NCBI GenBank assembly: GCA_963575745.1
Contig: CAUYUJ010014338.1
Span: 553,501 to 617,500 of the forward strand
Length of the DNA: 64,000 nucleotides
Origin: Prorocentrum cordatum
Lineage: Eukaryota > Sar > Dinophyceae > Prorocentrales > Prorocentraceae
Direction of reading: 5' to 3'
Positions 54,342-64,000 of this stretch are shown here, in pieces (the first letter of the stretch is position 1; each line of letters opens with the position of its first letter). The notes beneath the pieces are model-generated. The model was not told the DNA's origin, made no database searches, and worked only from the letters and a program-made list of their open reading frames with translations. The position numbers and the translations under genes are program-made.

Positions 54342-55062
54342 TCTGTCTTTCCTCGTCGTCTTTGGCGTCGTCGTCGTTTCCGTCGTCGTTGTCGCCGTGG
54401 TCGTCCTTCCTCCCTCGTTGTCTTCGTCGGCGTCTCGTCGTTGTCCCTCCTATTTCGTCGCCGTCGTCGTCGTCGTCGTCGTCGTCGTGTCTTCACTCCT
54501 CCCTCGTCGTTATCCTCCTCCCTCGTCGTCGTCGTCCGTCGTCGGCGTCTCGTCGTCGTCCCTCCTATTTCGTCGCCGTCGTCGTCGTCTTCGTCGTCGT
54601 TGTCATCGTCGTCGTCTTCCCTCCTTCCTCGTCGTTGTCGTCGTCGGCGTCGCCGTCCTTCCTCCTTCTTCGTCGTTGGCGTCGTCGCCGTCTTCCCTCC
54701 TCCATCGTCGTTGTCGTCGTTGTCGCCGTCGTCGTTTTTTCTCCTCCCTCGTCGTCGTCTCCGTTGGCGACGTCGTCGTCGTCTTCGTCGTCGTCGTCGG
54801 CGTCGTTGTCGTCGTCGTCGGTGTCGTCGTCGTCGTTGTCGTCGTCGAAAACATTGGAGACGTCGTCGGTGTCGTCGCAGTCGCTGTCGGCGGCGCCGTC
54901 GTCGTCGATGTCGCTGTCGTCGTCGGCATCGGTGTCGTGGCCAAGTGCCACGCAGTACCTACCGTCACGGTCTTGTCTGAAGATGTCTTGCGTCCAAGTT
55001 GCGGGTGGGAGGGTGGGATGTTTGCACGAGCAGTGGAGAGGACAGCTTCAAGACAGTCGAAG
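53587..55062 (+). repeat. tandem unit U4
   Basis: Two hairpin blocks and a triplet tract from ~54,280. The last 800 bp, including CGAAAACATTGGAGACGTCG and GTGGCCAAGTGCCACGCAGT, are nearly identical to U5. Confidence 0.88.
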
Positions 55063-55782
55063 TGGATTCTCCTTTCTGAAAGACTAATAGATTCTACCCC
55101 TCCCCCCGGACTTATCGGTTACCCCACGCGTGCTGCAAATTACATACGATTCTGACCACATGTCCATCCTAAATATGAATTCATACCATCCCAGCCAGGC
55201 CGGGTTCCCCCCCCCTGCGGTTCCCTGTCAAATAACACTATGCGGGAACATTTTTCTTTCTAACATAGCACTTTTTCACGAATCCCTTTCAAAAAATGGG
55301 ACGAAATGCACACGCGCGCGTCGTCGCGCGCGCATGCCGAAATCCTTCAAAAACCTTCGGTGCCGGAAGGATTTCGCAATCGAGTTTCCGAAAAACATAC
55401 AAAAACATATGGTTTCGCAACACTGAGTTGCTAAAAAAACTTCCGCGTGAGGTCTTGCGAAATCTCAAGAAAACCATAGGTTTTCAAAGATTTTCACAAA
55501 ATGCTACCAAACGGGCTTCGCGCGCGCGCATGTCGAAATCTGTCGAACGCCCTTGCGCGTGTGCCGTCGCGAGAATCCTCTGCAACAAAAAGGGACGAAG
55601 TGCAGACGCGCGCGTCGTCGCGGGCGTATGCCGAAATCCTTCAAAAACCATGGGTTTGAGAAGGATTTCAAAATCGTGCGTCCAAAAAACCTACAAGAAC
55701 CCAAGGTTTCGCAACACGGACTTTCAACAAAAGCGTGCGCGCGCGCTCTTGCGTCGTCGTCGTCGTCGTCCTCCCTCCTCCC

Positions 55783-55814
<32 letters not shown>

Positions 55815-56535
55815 TTCTGTCTTTCCTCGTCGTCGTTGTCGTCGTCTTGGCGTCGTCGTCGTTTCCGTCGTCGTTGTCGCCGTGGTCGTCCTTCCTCCCT
55901 CGTTGTCTTCGTCGGCGTCTCGTCGTTGTCCCTCCTATTTCGTCGCCGTCGTCGTCGTCGTCGTCGTCGTGGTCTTCACTCCTCCCTCGTCGTTATCCTC
56001 CTCCCTCGTCGTCGTCGTCCGTCGTCGGCGTCTCGTCGTCGTCCTTTCATTTCGTCGCCGTCGTCGTCGTCTTCGTCGTCGTTGTCATCGTCGTCGTCTT
56101 CCCTCCTCCCTCGTCGTTGTCGTCGTCGGCGTCGCCGTCCTTCCTCCTTCTTCGTCGTTGGCGTCGTCGCCGTCTTCCCTCCTCCATCGTCGTTGTCGTC
56201 GTTGTCGCCGTCGTCGTTTTTTCTCCTCCCTCGTCGTCGTCTCCGTTGGCGACGTCGTCGTCGTCTTCGTCGTCGTCGTCGGCGTCGTTGTCGTCGTCGT
56301 CGGTGTCGTCGTCGTCGTTGTCGCCGTCGAAAACATTGGAGACGTCGTCGGTGTCGTCGCAATCGCTGTCGGCGGCGCCGTCGTCGTCGATGTCGCTGTC
56401 GTCGTCGGCATCGGTGTCGTGGCCAAGTGCCACGTGGTACCTACCGTCACGGTCTTGTCTGAAGAGGTCTTGCGACCAAGTTGCGGGTGGGAGGGTGGGA
56501 TGTTTGCACGAGCAGTGGAGAGGACAGCTTCAAGA
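55063..56535 (+). repeat. tandem unit U5
   Basis: The same as U4 with few substitutions (for example GTGGCCAAGTGCCACGTGGT). It ends at CAAGACGGTCAAG, after which the array stops. The U4/U5 similarity is the highest in the series. Confidence 0.88.
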
Positions 56536-56753
56536 CGGTCAAGATCAATTGCACCACATAGATTGCACCACCAAGTACATAACAATATATCCAGATGACG
56601 CTGTTGGGGGTCCAAACTGGCTGCAACACAAGGCGCTCAAGTCTTCGCTGATCTGCCCGACGCCATACGTCGACATCCTACCCGACGCCACACGTCGACG
56701 CCCTACGCAATGCACACGCCGCGTGGCCCGCCGCCAGGGCTAGCCAATGATGA
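56536..56753. other. no gene; short direct repeats
   Basis: CCCGACGCCATACGTCGAC and CCCGACGCCACACGTCGAC lie 24 bp apart (56,657 and 56,681). GTTGGGGGTCCAAACTGGC resembles the minisatellite at 47,900. Confidence 0.45.
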
Positions 56754-56834
56754 GGTTTATGGTTTAGGGTCTCGGGTTATTTAGGGTTTAGGGTCAGCGC
56801 CGCATGGAACGCATTCAAACCCTGAACCCTAAGG
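56754..56834. repeat. interstitial telomere-like motif
   Basis: GGTTTAGGGTCTCGGG and TTATTTAGGGTTTAGGGTCA (56,761-56,795), then CAAACCCTGAACCCTAAGG at 56,816-56,834 in the opposite sense. TTTAGGG is the plant/dinoflagellate-type telomere repeat. Only a few, imperfect copies are present. Confidence 0.7.
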
Positions 56835-56861
56835 CCCTGGATGAGAACATGCGACTGGTAG

Positions 56862-56862
56862 C

Positions 56863-56896
<34 letters not shown>

Positions 56897-56957
56897 AATG
56901 CTGATGCTGTTGCTGATGCTGTTGCGGATGATGCTGATGATGATGATGATGATGATG
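56862..56957. repeat. (GAT)n microsatellite beside the foldback element
   Basis: (GATGAT)n, interrupted by GCTGATGCTGTTGCTGATGC, directly outside the left arm. It may be the insertion target, since similar tracts lie inside the arms. Confidence 0.88.
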
Positions 56958-56959
56958 AT

Positions 56960-57617
56960 GACCTTCCACCCTCTTGCGCTACCTTCGAGCGCTTGTTTCA
57001 GGTTCCAGTGAGTTCCAGAAGAACGCAAAGACATTGTGAGATATCGCTCCTTCTCTCCTGTTCCCGCCACCATCACAGCCTTCACCCTCAGCATCATCAG
57101 CATCATCATCATCACCATCATCAGCATCATCATCATCACGTCACGATCATCGCCAGTATTGCATCAGAGTGCTTTATTCTACTGTATCTACAGGACGTAT
57201 CTTCTTAGCAGAGGACGTGCCTGGGGGATGCGGGGGGGAGCGAGGGGATGAGGAGTTCGCTCGCTCCTCCCCGCATCCCCCAAGCAGGTCCTCAACGACC
57301 AGCTAAGAAGATACGTCCTACAAAAATACAGTGGCAGTAAAGCACTCTGGTGCCATACTGGCGATGATCGCGACGTGATGGTGATGGTGATGGTGATGGT
57401 GATGGTGAAAATAATGATGATGATGCTGATGATGATGATGATGATGAGGGTGAAGGTTGTGATGCCGGCGGGAACAGAAGAAGGAGCGATGCCTCAGAAT
57501 GTCTTTGCGTTCTTCTGGAATTCGCTGGAACCTCAAACAATTCATTACAACCATTGAAAACCTTACGCAATTCAAGATAACTCAGCATTTGAGCTAGCGC
57601 AAGAGGGTGGAAGGTCA
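56960..57617. mobile_element. foldback element (long inverted repeat)
   Basis: CCTTCCACCCTCTTGCGC at the left and its complement at the right end. Inward the arms keep matching: AGAACGCAAAGACATT, GCTCCTTCT, CACAACCTTCACCCTCA or close variants, (CAT)n, CGATCATCGCCAGTAT, AGGACGTATCTTCTTAGC and GGGGGATGCGGGG. The centre is at ~57,248-57,256. The right arm is ~80 bp longer, through extra DNA at 57,533-57,590. No ORF. It looks like a non-autonomous foldback or MITE-type element, or a hairpin made by repair. Confidence 0.75.
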
Positions 57618-57776
57618 GCACGGAAGGTCTGGAAGAATGAGGTGGAGGGTATGGCGGCCGGCCGCTCCGGGATCCTAAGCGATCTCTGAAGGTTCGGGCG
57701 TCCTAGTCGCGCGCACGCGCTCGCTGCTTTGCAACCTTTTTCCGCCCTGTCGCCGCGCGCAGGGCCGCGACGCAAC

Positions 57777-57950
57777 AAGTGTGTGTGTGTGTGTGTGCGT
57801 TGTGTGTTGTGTGTGGATGGTGTGTTGTGTGTGGTATGCTGTGTGTTGTATGTGTATTATATTGTGTTGTGTCGTGTTGTGTTGGTCTGTGGTGTGGTGT
57901 GGTATGGTGTTGTGTTTTGCGGTGTTGTGTTGTGTGTGTGGCTGGGGGGT
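57777..57950. repeat. TGTGTGTTGTG-rich low-complexity tract
   Basis: (GT)n to 57,799, then irregular GTGTTGTGTGTGG words. Cys/Val-rich frames on the plus strand and His/Thr-rich frames on the minus strand are artefacts. Confidence 0.9.
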
Positions 57951-58640
57951 TCGGGGGCCGGGGGCGAAAACTCGGTTGCAGGAGGGAGGCCCGTCGAGTC
58001 TCGGGCAAGACCAGCAGGCGCCCCGCCCGCTGGCGCCGACGAGCCCCTCCGCGCGGCGGCTGATCGCCTCACGCGCCGCCGAAGCGCTGATGGTTGCCGC
58101 CATGCTGGTGGCCCCGCGCCGGCTCGGGGCGGGGCGGGGAAGGGGCACGGGGGGGAGGGGGGAATGGGGGAGGAGGAGGAGGAGGAGGAGGAGGAGGAGG
58201 AGGAGGAGGACGACGAAGAGGAGGAGGAGGAGGAGGAGGAGGAGGAGGAAAAGGAGGATGAAAAGGAGGAGGAGGAGGCGGAGGATGGGGAGGAGGATAA
58301 GGAGGATGAAGAGGAAGGTGATTGCAGGGTTCGACACTGGAGAGAAAAGAAAGACATGCGGCAAACGGCATTACAGATGTAGGGAGGCACTTTTCCTTCA
58401 CTTCGACTACGGAACCACAACGGCGGCGGCGGGCGCGCACGGGTCCTATTCGAGTCGGGGCTGCAGGAAAATCGAAGGTGTCCCTCCGAGCCGCTTTGGC
58501 CATGGAAGAGCACACGGACAGAGGCGGTCAAGCAATCGCTGCGCGGCGTTGACCCATCGCGTATAACAGCCAGCTGCCTCTTGCGCCACATCCATGACTA
58601 TGAGGACAATCCCCGAACGGTGGCCCTGCGGTGAACCTTG
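57951..58640. other. GC-rich DNA with (GGA)n; possible exon fragments
   Basis: (GGA)n at ~58,165-58,315 gives poly-Glu or poly-Ser frames. On the minus strand 58,649-58,446 reads GIVLIVMDVAQEAAGCYTRW and RLLDRLCPCALPWPK, which looks protein-like but is short and unrecognised. Confidence 0.3.
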
Positions 58641-59206
58641 GGGAGCCACGCGTACTCGTCCATGGCAAACATGCGCGAGATGCGCTGCCCGTGGCCAGGT
58701 TCGTTCGATCGCAACGGCGCCCCGCGGCAGGGAGAGCTCAGAAACAAGCTACTCGCCTTGACTCTTGCTCACTGGTCGGTAATGTTTCGTAGTCAGGGGC
58801 AGAACGCTGCTCGCGGGTGCCCAGCACAGGCCGTACCTGGCGTGTGCTCACGCCGTGGCACTGGCCGGGCCTTCCGACCAGGTTCCCTCCCTGCCCCTGC
58901 ATTATGCGCACTGCCGGCGTGTCCGCTCGCCTTCGGCACGCTTGGGTGAGTAGGTGCCGGCGGGCGCAGCTGGCCGCGGCGGTGCTTGCGCCGCGTCGCG
59001 GCGGGAGAACACCTGCGCGCCGTGCTTCGTAGGCGCGCAGACGCGGTTTGTCCAGCTGTTTGTGGCAGTGTGTTTAGTTACAGTTGCTGGTGCTTCTTTG
59101 TCACGGATGTTGGCTGGTCGTCGTCTTGGCCGAGTGCATGCCGAGCGGTGCCGGCGCGGCGCGTGCTGACTGGGCGCAGCCAACAGCGGCGCAGTGTCGC
59201 AGGTGC

Positions 59207-59938
59207 CTACCTCGGCGGTTCGTAGCTGCCCCAGCACTGCATGTCTTCGAAGAGCACGGGTGTCGGCGGCCAGTAATGCACCCGACCCAGCGCACCGCCT
59301 GTCAGCTGCACGGCGTGGCCAACGCGCCAGGCCCCCGCAACGAAGGGCGCGCTGACGCGCCGGCGCCTCGCAGCGCAGGCAGCGTCGAACTGCCGGAGCC
59401 AGGCAACTGCGCGCGGCGCTGGTCGAACGCCCGGCGAGTTGTGCCCCCCCCAAAGCTTCGCGACGATGACGTTCGCGCTGTTGTCCACGCTGCGGTAGAC
59501 TACTGCGAGACGAGGAATGGGCAACGCGAAAGGATGACTCTTCGATGAAGTGGCATTTGGTGCTTGCCCCAACAGGTCGGGTGAAGTTCCTGTTGGAGTG
59601 AATGGGCTTGACCTCGCGTCGGCGCCCTCATCGCGCGATTGCGCTCGCATCTGAGCGCGCCAGTTTCGGCCCCCCCCCCCCCCCCCTTGCAGTCGACGGA
59701 AACGCATGCGCGGCGCCTCCAACAGCGCGCATTGGTTCCCCGAGAAAGGGCCGGTCGACCAGACGTCGAATTTCAAGCCCAGGACCAGTGCCGAATCCCA
59801 GCTCAAATTCAACATCCCCCAATATCTGGATTCGGTTTGAACATATTGGAAAACCTTTGGGGGGGGGGGAACTTCGAGTAGTGTTCTGAGCCTATGGGGA
59901 TCTTCAGTAACGACGGCAGAGTTCCCAAACTTGTTCAA
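59207..59938 (-). CDS. unrecognised coding-like frame, minus strand
   Basis: The second half of this 243-codon frame looks like protein: RLAVVYRSVDNSANVIVAKL, APRAVAWLRQFDAACAARRR, GGALGRVHYWPPTPVLFEDM. The first half crosses a poly-C and a poly-G run (59,672-59,686 and 59,861-59,870), where frame errors are likely. No known domain recognised, and exon limits are not determined. It belongs with other minus-strand coding-like pieces to the right. Confidence 0.3.
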   Translation of the reverse strand: MNKFGNSAVVTEDPHRLRTLLEVPPPPKVFQYVQTESRYWGMLNLSWDSALVLGLKFDVWSTGPFSGNQCALLEAPRMRFRRLQGGGGGGRNWRAQMRAQSRDEGADARSSPFTPTGTSPDLLGQAPNATSSKSHPFALPIPRLAVVYRSVDNSANVIVAKLWGGHNSPGVRPAPRAVAWLRQFDAACAARRRRVSAPFVAGAWRVGHAVQLTGGALGRVHYWPPTPVLFEDMQCWGSYEPPR

Positions 59939-60083
59939 GCAGATTCAGGGCCCGCGGGCGGGGCCAGTCTTGGCCACGGTGCCGGACTTGGCCAGACGCC
60001 TTCGCGACGCGGCCTGGCAGCGCCTGACCCCGTCGCGGCGGCCCCCCGCGGCGCCTGCTTCCACCGCGCCTTCAAAATTCCAT

Positions 60084-60945
60084 TCAGGGCGTCCAAATCC
60101 GAGTGGCGGAATTCCGCGGTAGCCAGCTGGCGAAACACAACGACAAAATGTCGAGCGGCGTCCCGCCGATCCTCGGCGCGGCGCGGCTGCTCGGGTTTGC
60201 GCCGCTGCCCCGGGCCCCCGCGGGCGCCCCTGAAACCGCGCGCCAATAATCGCTCTCGCCTAGGGTCACCCCCGCGCGCAGTCGAAGCGTTCCCTTCGCA
60301 GTCGACAGGGCAGGCCAGACACTGGCGGCAGCGAAAAGCTTTCTGAAGACGGTCGCGTCGGGCGCGGTCTGCGGAGAACTCGCGGCCAGGTCGCCCTTGC
60401 GGCGCTCGCCGCAGCGCATTCGCCGAGCGTCTTGCACTCGGCAAGTCCGACTCGAACATGCCCGAGCCCATCGGCGCGCGGCGGCGGCCGCCAAGACGCA
60501 CGTGCACTCGCGCTGCACAGCGCGGCCAGGAAAAGATGCTTCGCGAAGTGAGCGCGCGCGCATTTCCCGTTTGATCCGTCGCGGGCGCAACGTGGCCCGC
60601 GCTGCTGGCGGATGCGCGGTGGAGCAATTGCCTTGGGACTGGCGCGGCAACGCGCTCCACCGCGCTAGCGTGCCTCCGTCCGCGCAAGCGCGCGCTCTCA
60701 CTGCGGCGCGCGCGCAGCGCGCGCGCCGGCGCGCGCCGGGCGACGCGGCGCCGCGCGGGGCACCCCCCAAGGCCTGGCGCCACCGCGCGTTGGAGCCGCG
60801 CCGACGCGCCAGATCCTCGGCGGACCCGGAAGCTTCCGACACCGGCTCGGCGACGAGGTCCGATGAGAACCTGGGGGTGCCAAGTGGCCATAGTCAAGCA
60901 AGTAGGGGAGTAAAAAAAAGGTACAGGCTTAACTATGTTCAGCAC
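60084..60945 (-). other. coding-like stretch, minus strand, several frames
   Basis: In one frame: TVFRKLFAAASVWPALSTAK, LRAGVTLGESDYWRAVSG, PLDILSLCFASWLP. The other minus frames are open as well because of very high GC. Protein-like order suggests an exon or a decayed gene. I do not recognise a family. Confidence 0.25.
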
Positions 60946-61380
60946 GAATGCTGGTGGAGATGCTCCGCATGGGGCGACGCGGAACTCCGTCAGCCGCCGC
61001 CCGAAGGTGATCGCCTTGACAGGTCTCGCCCACCAGCTCCTGATTGAAGAAGTGCTGGTGGTGCTGTTTCTGCGCCCTCCACTCCTCGTGGTGCCCCCCC
61101 TCCTCGCTGCTCGTCGGGGTGGCTGCCGCCTCCCCCTCCTCTGCCACCTCCTCTTCGCGCGAAAGGCAGGCTCGCCGCCCTCCCCCCTCCTTTACCTCCC
61201 CCACCTCCTCCTGCTGCGGTGCCCGCGGGCTCCGACCGCTCAAGGCCTCTGCCGGCGCCCCCTTGTAGAGGGAGATCCTCAGCGCCGCGGCCCAGTCGGT
61301 TGCGCCGTTGCAGGATCGCTGCTCTGATGGCGGCCATCGGCTTGAGGCGCGTTTGGAACTGCCGAACGGCTGCTGGGTCG

Positions 61381-62314
61381 TCAGAGACTGGCCGGGCCAT
61401 CCTCTGCGAAAGAGCTGACGCGGGCACTGCGGAGCCCAACCGATGTGGCCTCGCGGCCGGCCAGCGCCAGAAATCGCGCGCCGCTGCGGCGGGCCCCCGC
61501 ATGCGCCGCGCGCGCGGAAAGGGCTGCCCCAAGTCTGCGTCGCGCGCCCTGTGGTTCGCGCACATGCGAGCATCTGAATGAACGGCGCCCACAAGAACTA
61601 CGACTGCATGTGGGTCCGGCGCTGCCCCCGTAGAGGCGCGGGCCTCCTTCGGGGTCTTCTTCAGGAAACTGCGCATCTTCAGCTCGGGCCATCTGGGCCC
61701 CCCTGCGGGCCTGGCCCATGGGGGCCCCCCACCGCGGGCATCGCGGAGCGCGTCTCAACGGGCGTGGCCGAAGAGCGGCTGGCGTCGAGGGAGTAAACTC
61801 GCCACCAGTTGTGCTGTGCCTGAAGAACGTGGCCGGTCTGCCTCCATCTCCTCCTGAGCCAATCAATAGCCGACCCATCAAAAACATGTAGTCCATGGGC
61901 GCTGAATAGACACCAATGCGCCTGTATCCACGCCCTTGCCACCGTCTCAAATCCTCGCCCACCGGCCAGGCCTGGCGCCCGCGACAAACCGCAGCCCGCG
62001 GAGGACGGCGCGGTGGACATTGGCGCCGTGCCCAACAACGACCATCTCGAATAGGCGCGGAGATCCCAAAGTCCAGCGCCGCTCACCGGCGCGGCTGCAG
62101 ACCGCGAACCTGGCATTCTCCAAGACTCTGCGGCACTCGCCGTTCGGCGGGCGACCAGCCGCCGCGCGAGGGCGGCGATCGCATATCCGCAGAGCAGGCG
62201 CGCCTTCTTGCGAGCGCTGAGCGGCGGCGCGCGGACGTCGTCTGCCCTGAACGCGCACGCGGCTATAGACAGCTCACCCCGCTGGCTCAGCGTCTCCCGC
62301 GGCGGGGGGCCCAC
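61381..62314 (-). other. coding-like stretch, minus strand
   Basis: One frame has ARAWIQAHWCLFSAHGLHVF and IDWLRRRWRQTGHVLQAQHN, then YSLDASRSSATPVE. It overlaps open frames in other registers. Unrecognised. The plus-strand frames here are Arg/Ala/Pro-rich, as expected opposite a GC-rich gene. Confidence 0.25.
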
Positions 62315-62577
62315 CCCCAGCAGCGGGGCGGCGCGAGCCTTCCTGGGCTGCGCTGGTTCGACTGCATCGCCAGCGGCGCAAGCCGCGGGCGTGCCGCGCT
62401 GGCCCAGGCGATCGCGGCCTCCCTCGTCGTCCTCCTTATGTGCTTCTGTTGCGTCTGCGCCCGCCTCTGCCCCTTCCCCCCCTGGTCAGCCTCGCCCTCC
62501 GGCGCCTCGCCTGCCGCGCCGCCGTTCGGCGTGCCGCAGCGGCGGGGTGGTCCGCCCACCCCTCCTCTACCTCCTCT

Positions 62578-62635
62578 TCCTCCTCCTCCTCCTCTTCATC
62601 CTCCTCCTCCCCGTCCTCCTCCCCCCCCCCCCCCC
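62578..62635. repeat. (CCT)n with C-run
   Basis: CCTCCTCCTCCTC and CCCCCCCCCCCC runs. A likely place for sequencing slips, near the end of the minus-strand coding-like region. Confidence 0.8.
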
Positions 62636-63700
62636 ATCTGCCTCTGCGTCTGCCGCTGCCTCCTCGGCGTCGTCATCCTTGCCCTCTGCCCCCCCCCCCC
62701 TGCCTTTTCCGCTTCCGCGCTGTGCGTCTGCCGCCCCGGCCGCCCTCGTGAACGATTGCCGCTCGCGCAGATATCGCGCTGCTTCGACAGATAGGCAGTC
62801 GCGCCAGTGACCGCCCCGAAGCGACGCCGCGCCCCGTCGACGAGTTGGGCGGCGCCGAAATGCTCCGAAACTGCGGCCTGGTCGCCCGCGTAGACGCTGA
62901 GCACCACCTCCGCGGGCCCCCCCGAAGATCCGCCTGCCCCCCGCGCCGCCGGCGCCAGCGGCGCGGCCATAGCTGTCATTGACGCCGGGCCCCCTTGCGG
63001 CAGGGAGTTCCTGACCTCGAAGGGCGCAGGGCGACCCGCTCCAGCATGATCGCAGCGCCTGATCGAGCGTCTCCACGCGCGCGTGATCGACGTGCCCTAC
63101 AAATCTTCCACTCCACGGGCCCTCCAAAGGTGTCGACGGCGGCCCTGACACCCCAGAGCCCGACGTATGCGCGCCCGTCCTCGTCGGCAAGCGTCTGCTC
63201 GATCCGATCCAGGAGACCATCCAGCGGCGTCTCCAGAGTCCGCCCAGGACCCCCCCGGCCTGGCAGCGGTGGAACACAGGCGCGAGGTGGCTGAGATCTG
63301 GCGCGCGGGCAGACGCATCCACCAGCGCCACGCCTCCGAAGATGTGGCAATCGGGCTGAATCTGTCGAGCTTGGGATCTGCATCTGCGTCCACCTGGATG
63401 TGCACCTGCCGCCGCTGCACCCGCGCCCGCGGGATCTGCGTCTGCTCCGCCAGGCAGCGCATGTCGGCCAGCTCAAGAAGTGCTTCGTCTGGCTGCGCCG
63501 ACAGCTCGTCTGCGCCCCGCAGATCGACCCCCGCGGCTTTGCCCCTCGTCGGCATGAGGGCCCCGCGCATCTCGTGGGTGTTCGGATAAACCAATCGAAC
63601 CGCCTGCCTCGCTTCCGCGAAGCCATGCGGCGGACGTTCGCGCGCTGCTGCGACGCGACCCTTCGTGCGCCCGGTGTCCGCAACATACTCCCTCGGGAAA
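62600..63700 (-). pseudogene. possible decayed gene, minus strand, repeated frameshifts
   Basis: Protein-like pieces follow one another on the minus strand but in different frames. From right to left: RLVYPNTHEMRGALMPTRGK and DEALLELADMRCLAEQTQIP (63,600-63,440); VHIQVDADADPKLDRFSPIA (~63,380); LDGLLDRIEQTLADEDGRAY and VGLWGVRAAVDTFGGPVEW (63,220-63,110); VLSVYAGDQAAVSEHFGAAQ (~62,900). Three or more frame changes in 1 kb argue for a decayed gene, many small introns, or base errors in GC-rich DNA. Family not recognised. Confidence 0.35.
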
Positions 63701-64000
63701 GCCTGCGGGTCTGCTCCGCCGCAAGCGATGCTCCCAGAAATTAAGCAAGACCTGCGCCGCCCCAGCGCCGTGCGCCCGCCGAGTGGCCATGGGCCTGGCT
63801 CCTCCTCCATCTTTCTCTCTGCCTGCTCCTCCTCCTCCTCATCCTCCTCCTCCTCCTCCTTCTGTCTCTGCTTCCTTCGAATCCCCCCATGCCCTTCCTG
63901 GCCCTCTCCTCATCGCCCCAGGCGGGGCGCGGCGCCAGGAGTGAGCGCGCCAGCGCGGAGTGCGCAGCCCCTTCGCCCATCGGCGCACGCGGCCGCGCAT
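63701..64000. other. right edge, no gene recognised
   Basis: GC-rich with a (CCT)n run at 63,821-63,862. The minus-strand coding-like region may start here, but no start codon context is clear. Confidence 0.3.

Noticed and set aside
49799-56743. Frames of 280-400 aa rich in Arg, Ser or Val in units U1-U5
   Set aside because: All three frames of the CGT tracts are open together, and unit starts do not share a start codon.

Overview
The window looks like nuclear DNA of a dinoflagellate, or something close to one. Four things suggest this: a CDK-like kinase fused to a module carrying a WHADGG motif, a type I associate with dinoflagellate multicopy genes; a Ty1/copia element with a PC/ENP methyltransferase-like insert in pol; TTTAGGG-type telomere-like motifs; and very low gene density in a sea of GC-rich, often palindromic repeats. 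No bacterial operon logic, RNA gene or CRISPR array was seen. The species cannot be named from the sequence.

Layout. 1-5839: a degenerate repeat array built on short GGCCCAAGAGGCC-like words, ordered into ~1.5 kb higher-order units marked by a conserved ~270-bp double-hairpin module. 5840-20214: a 14.4-kb segment inserted in that array. It is bounded by 20-bp perfect terminal inverted repeats and a probable TTGA duplication. It contains one recognisable gene (kinase exon, 6221-7805) plus mirrored blocks of two palindromic satellites (SatA, SatB) and two longer repeat modules (F2, F3). 20215-22456: the array resumes. 22457-32569: a decayed copia LTR retrotransposon with ~96% similar LTRs (hand count), inserted in the same array. 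32570-38550: the array again, with modules and triplet microsatellites. 38551-46720: degenerate array, an F2 relic, an exact 89-bp tandem array (10 units), a 35-bp tandem array and microsatellites.

46793-48906 holds the most gene-like unique DNA: a broken member of a family I associate with dinoflagellate genomes, then an intact ~258-aa protein of unknown function with two similar halves. 49626-56535 is five tandem copies of a 1.2-1.5 kb unit ending in long CGT-type triplet tracts. 56754-57617 has telomere-like motifs and a foldback element with 21-bp matching ends. 57620-64000 is GC-rich DNA with microsatellites and coding-like, repeatedly frameshifted stretches, mainly on the minus strand.

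The sequence supports few working genes. Most long reading frames in the window are by-products of triplet or GC-rich repeats. The main interest is structural: the TIR-bounded 14.4-kb composite, which can be compared with an uninterrupted paralogous site at 33777-33800, the module that seems to have moved as an inverted unit (2280-3342), and the copia element with extra domains. All comparisons were made by eye.
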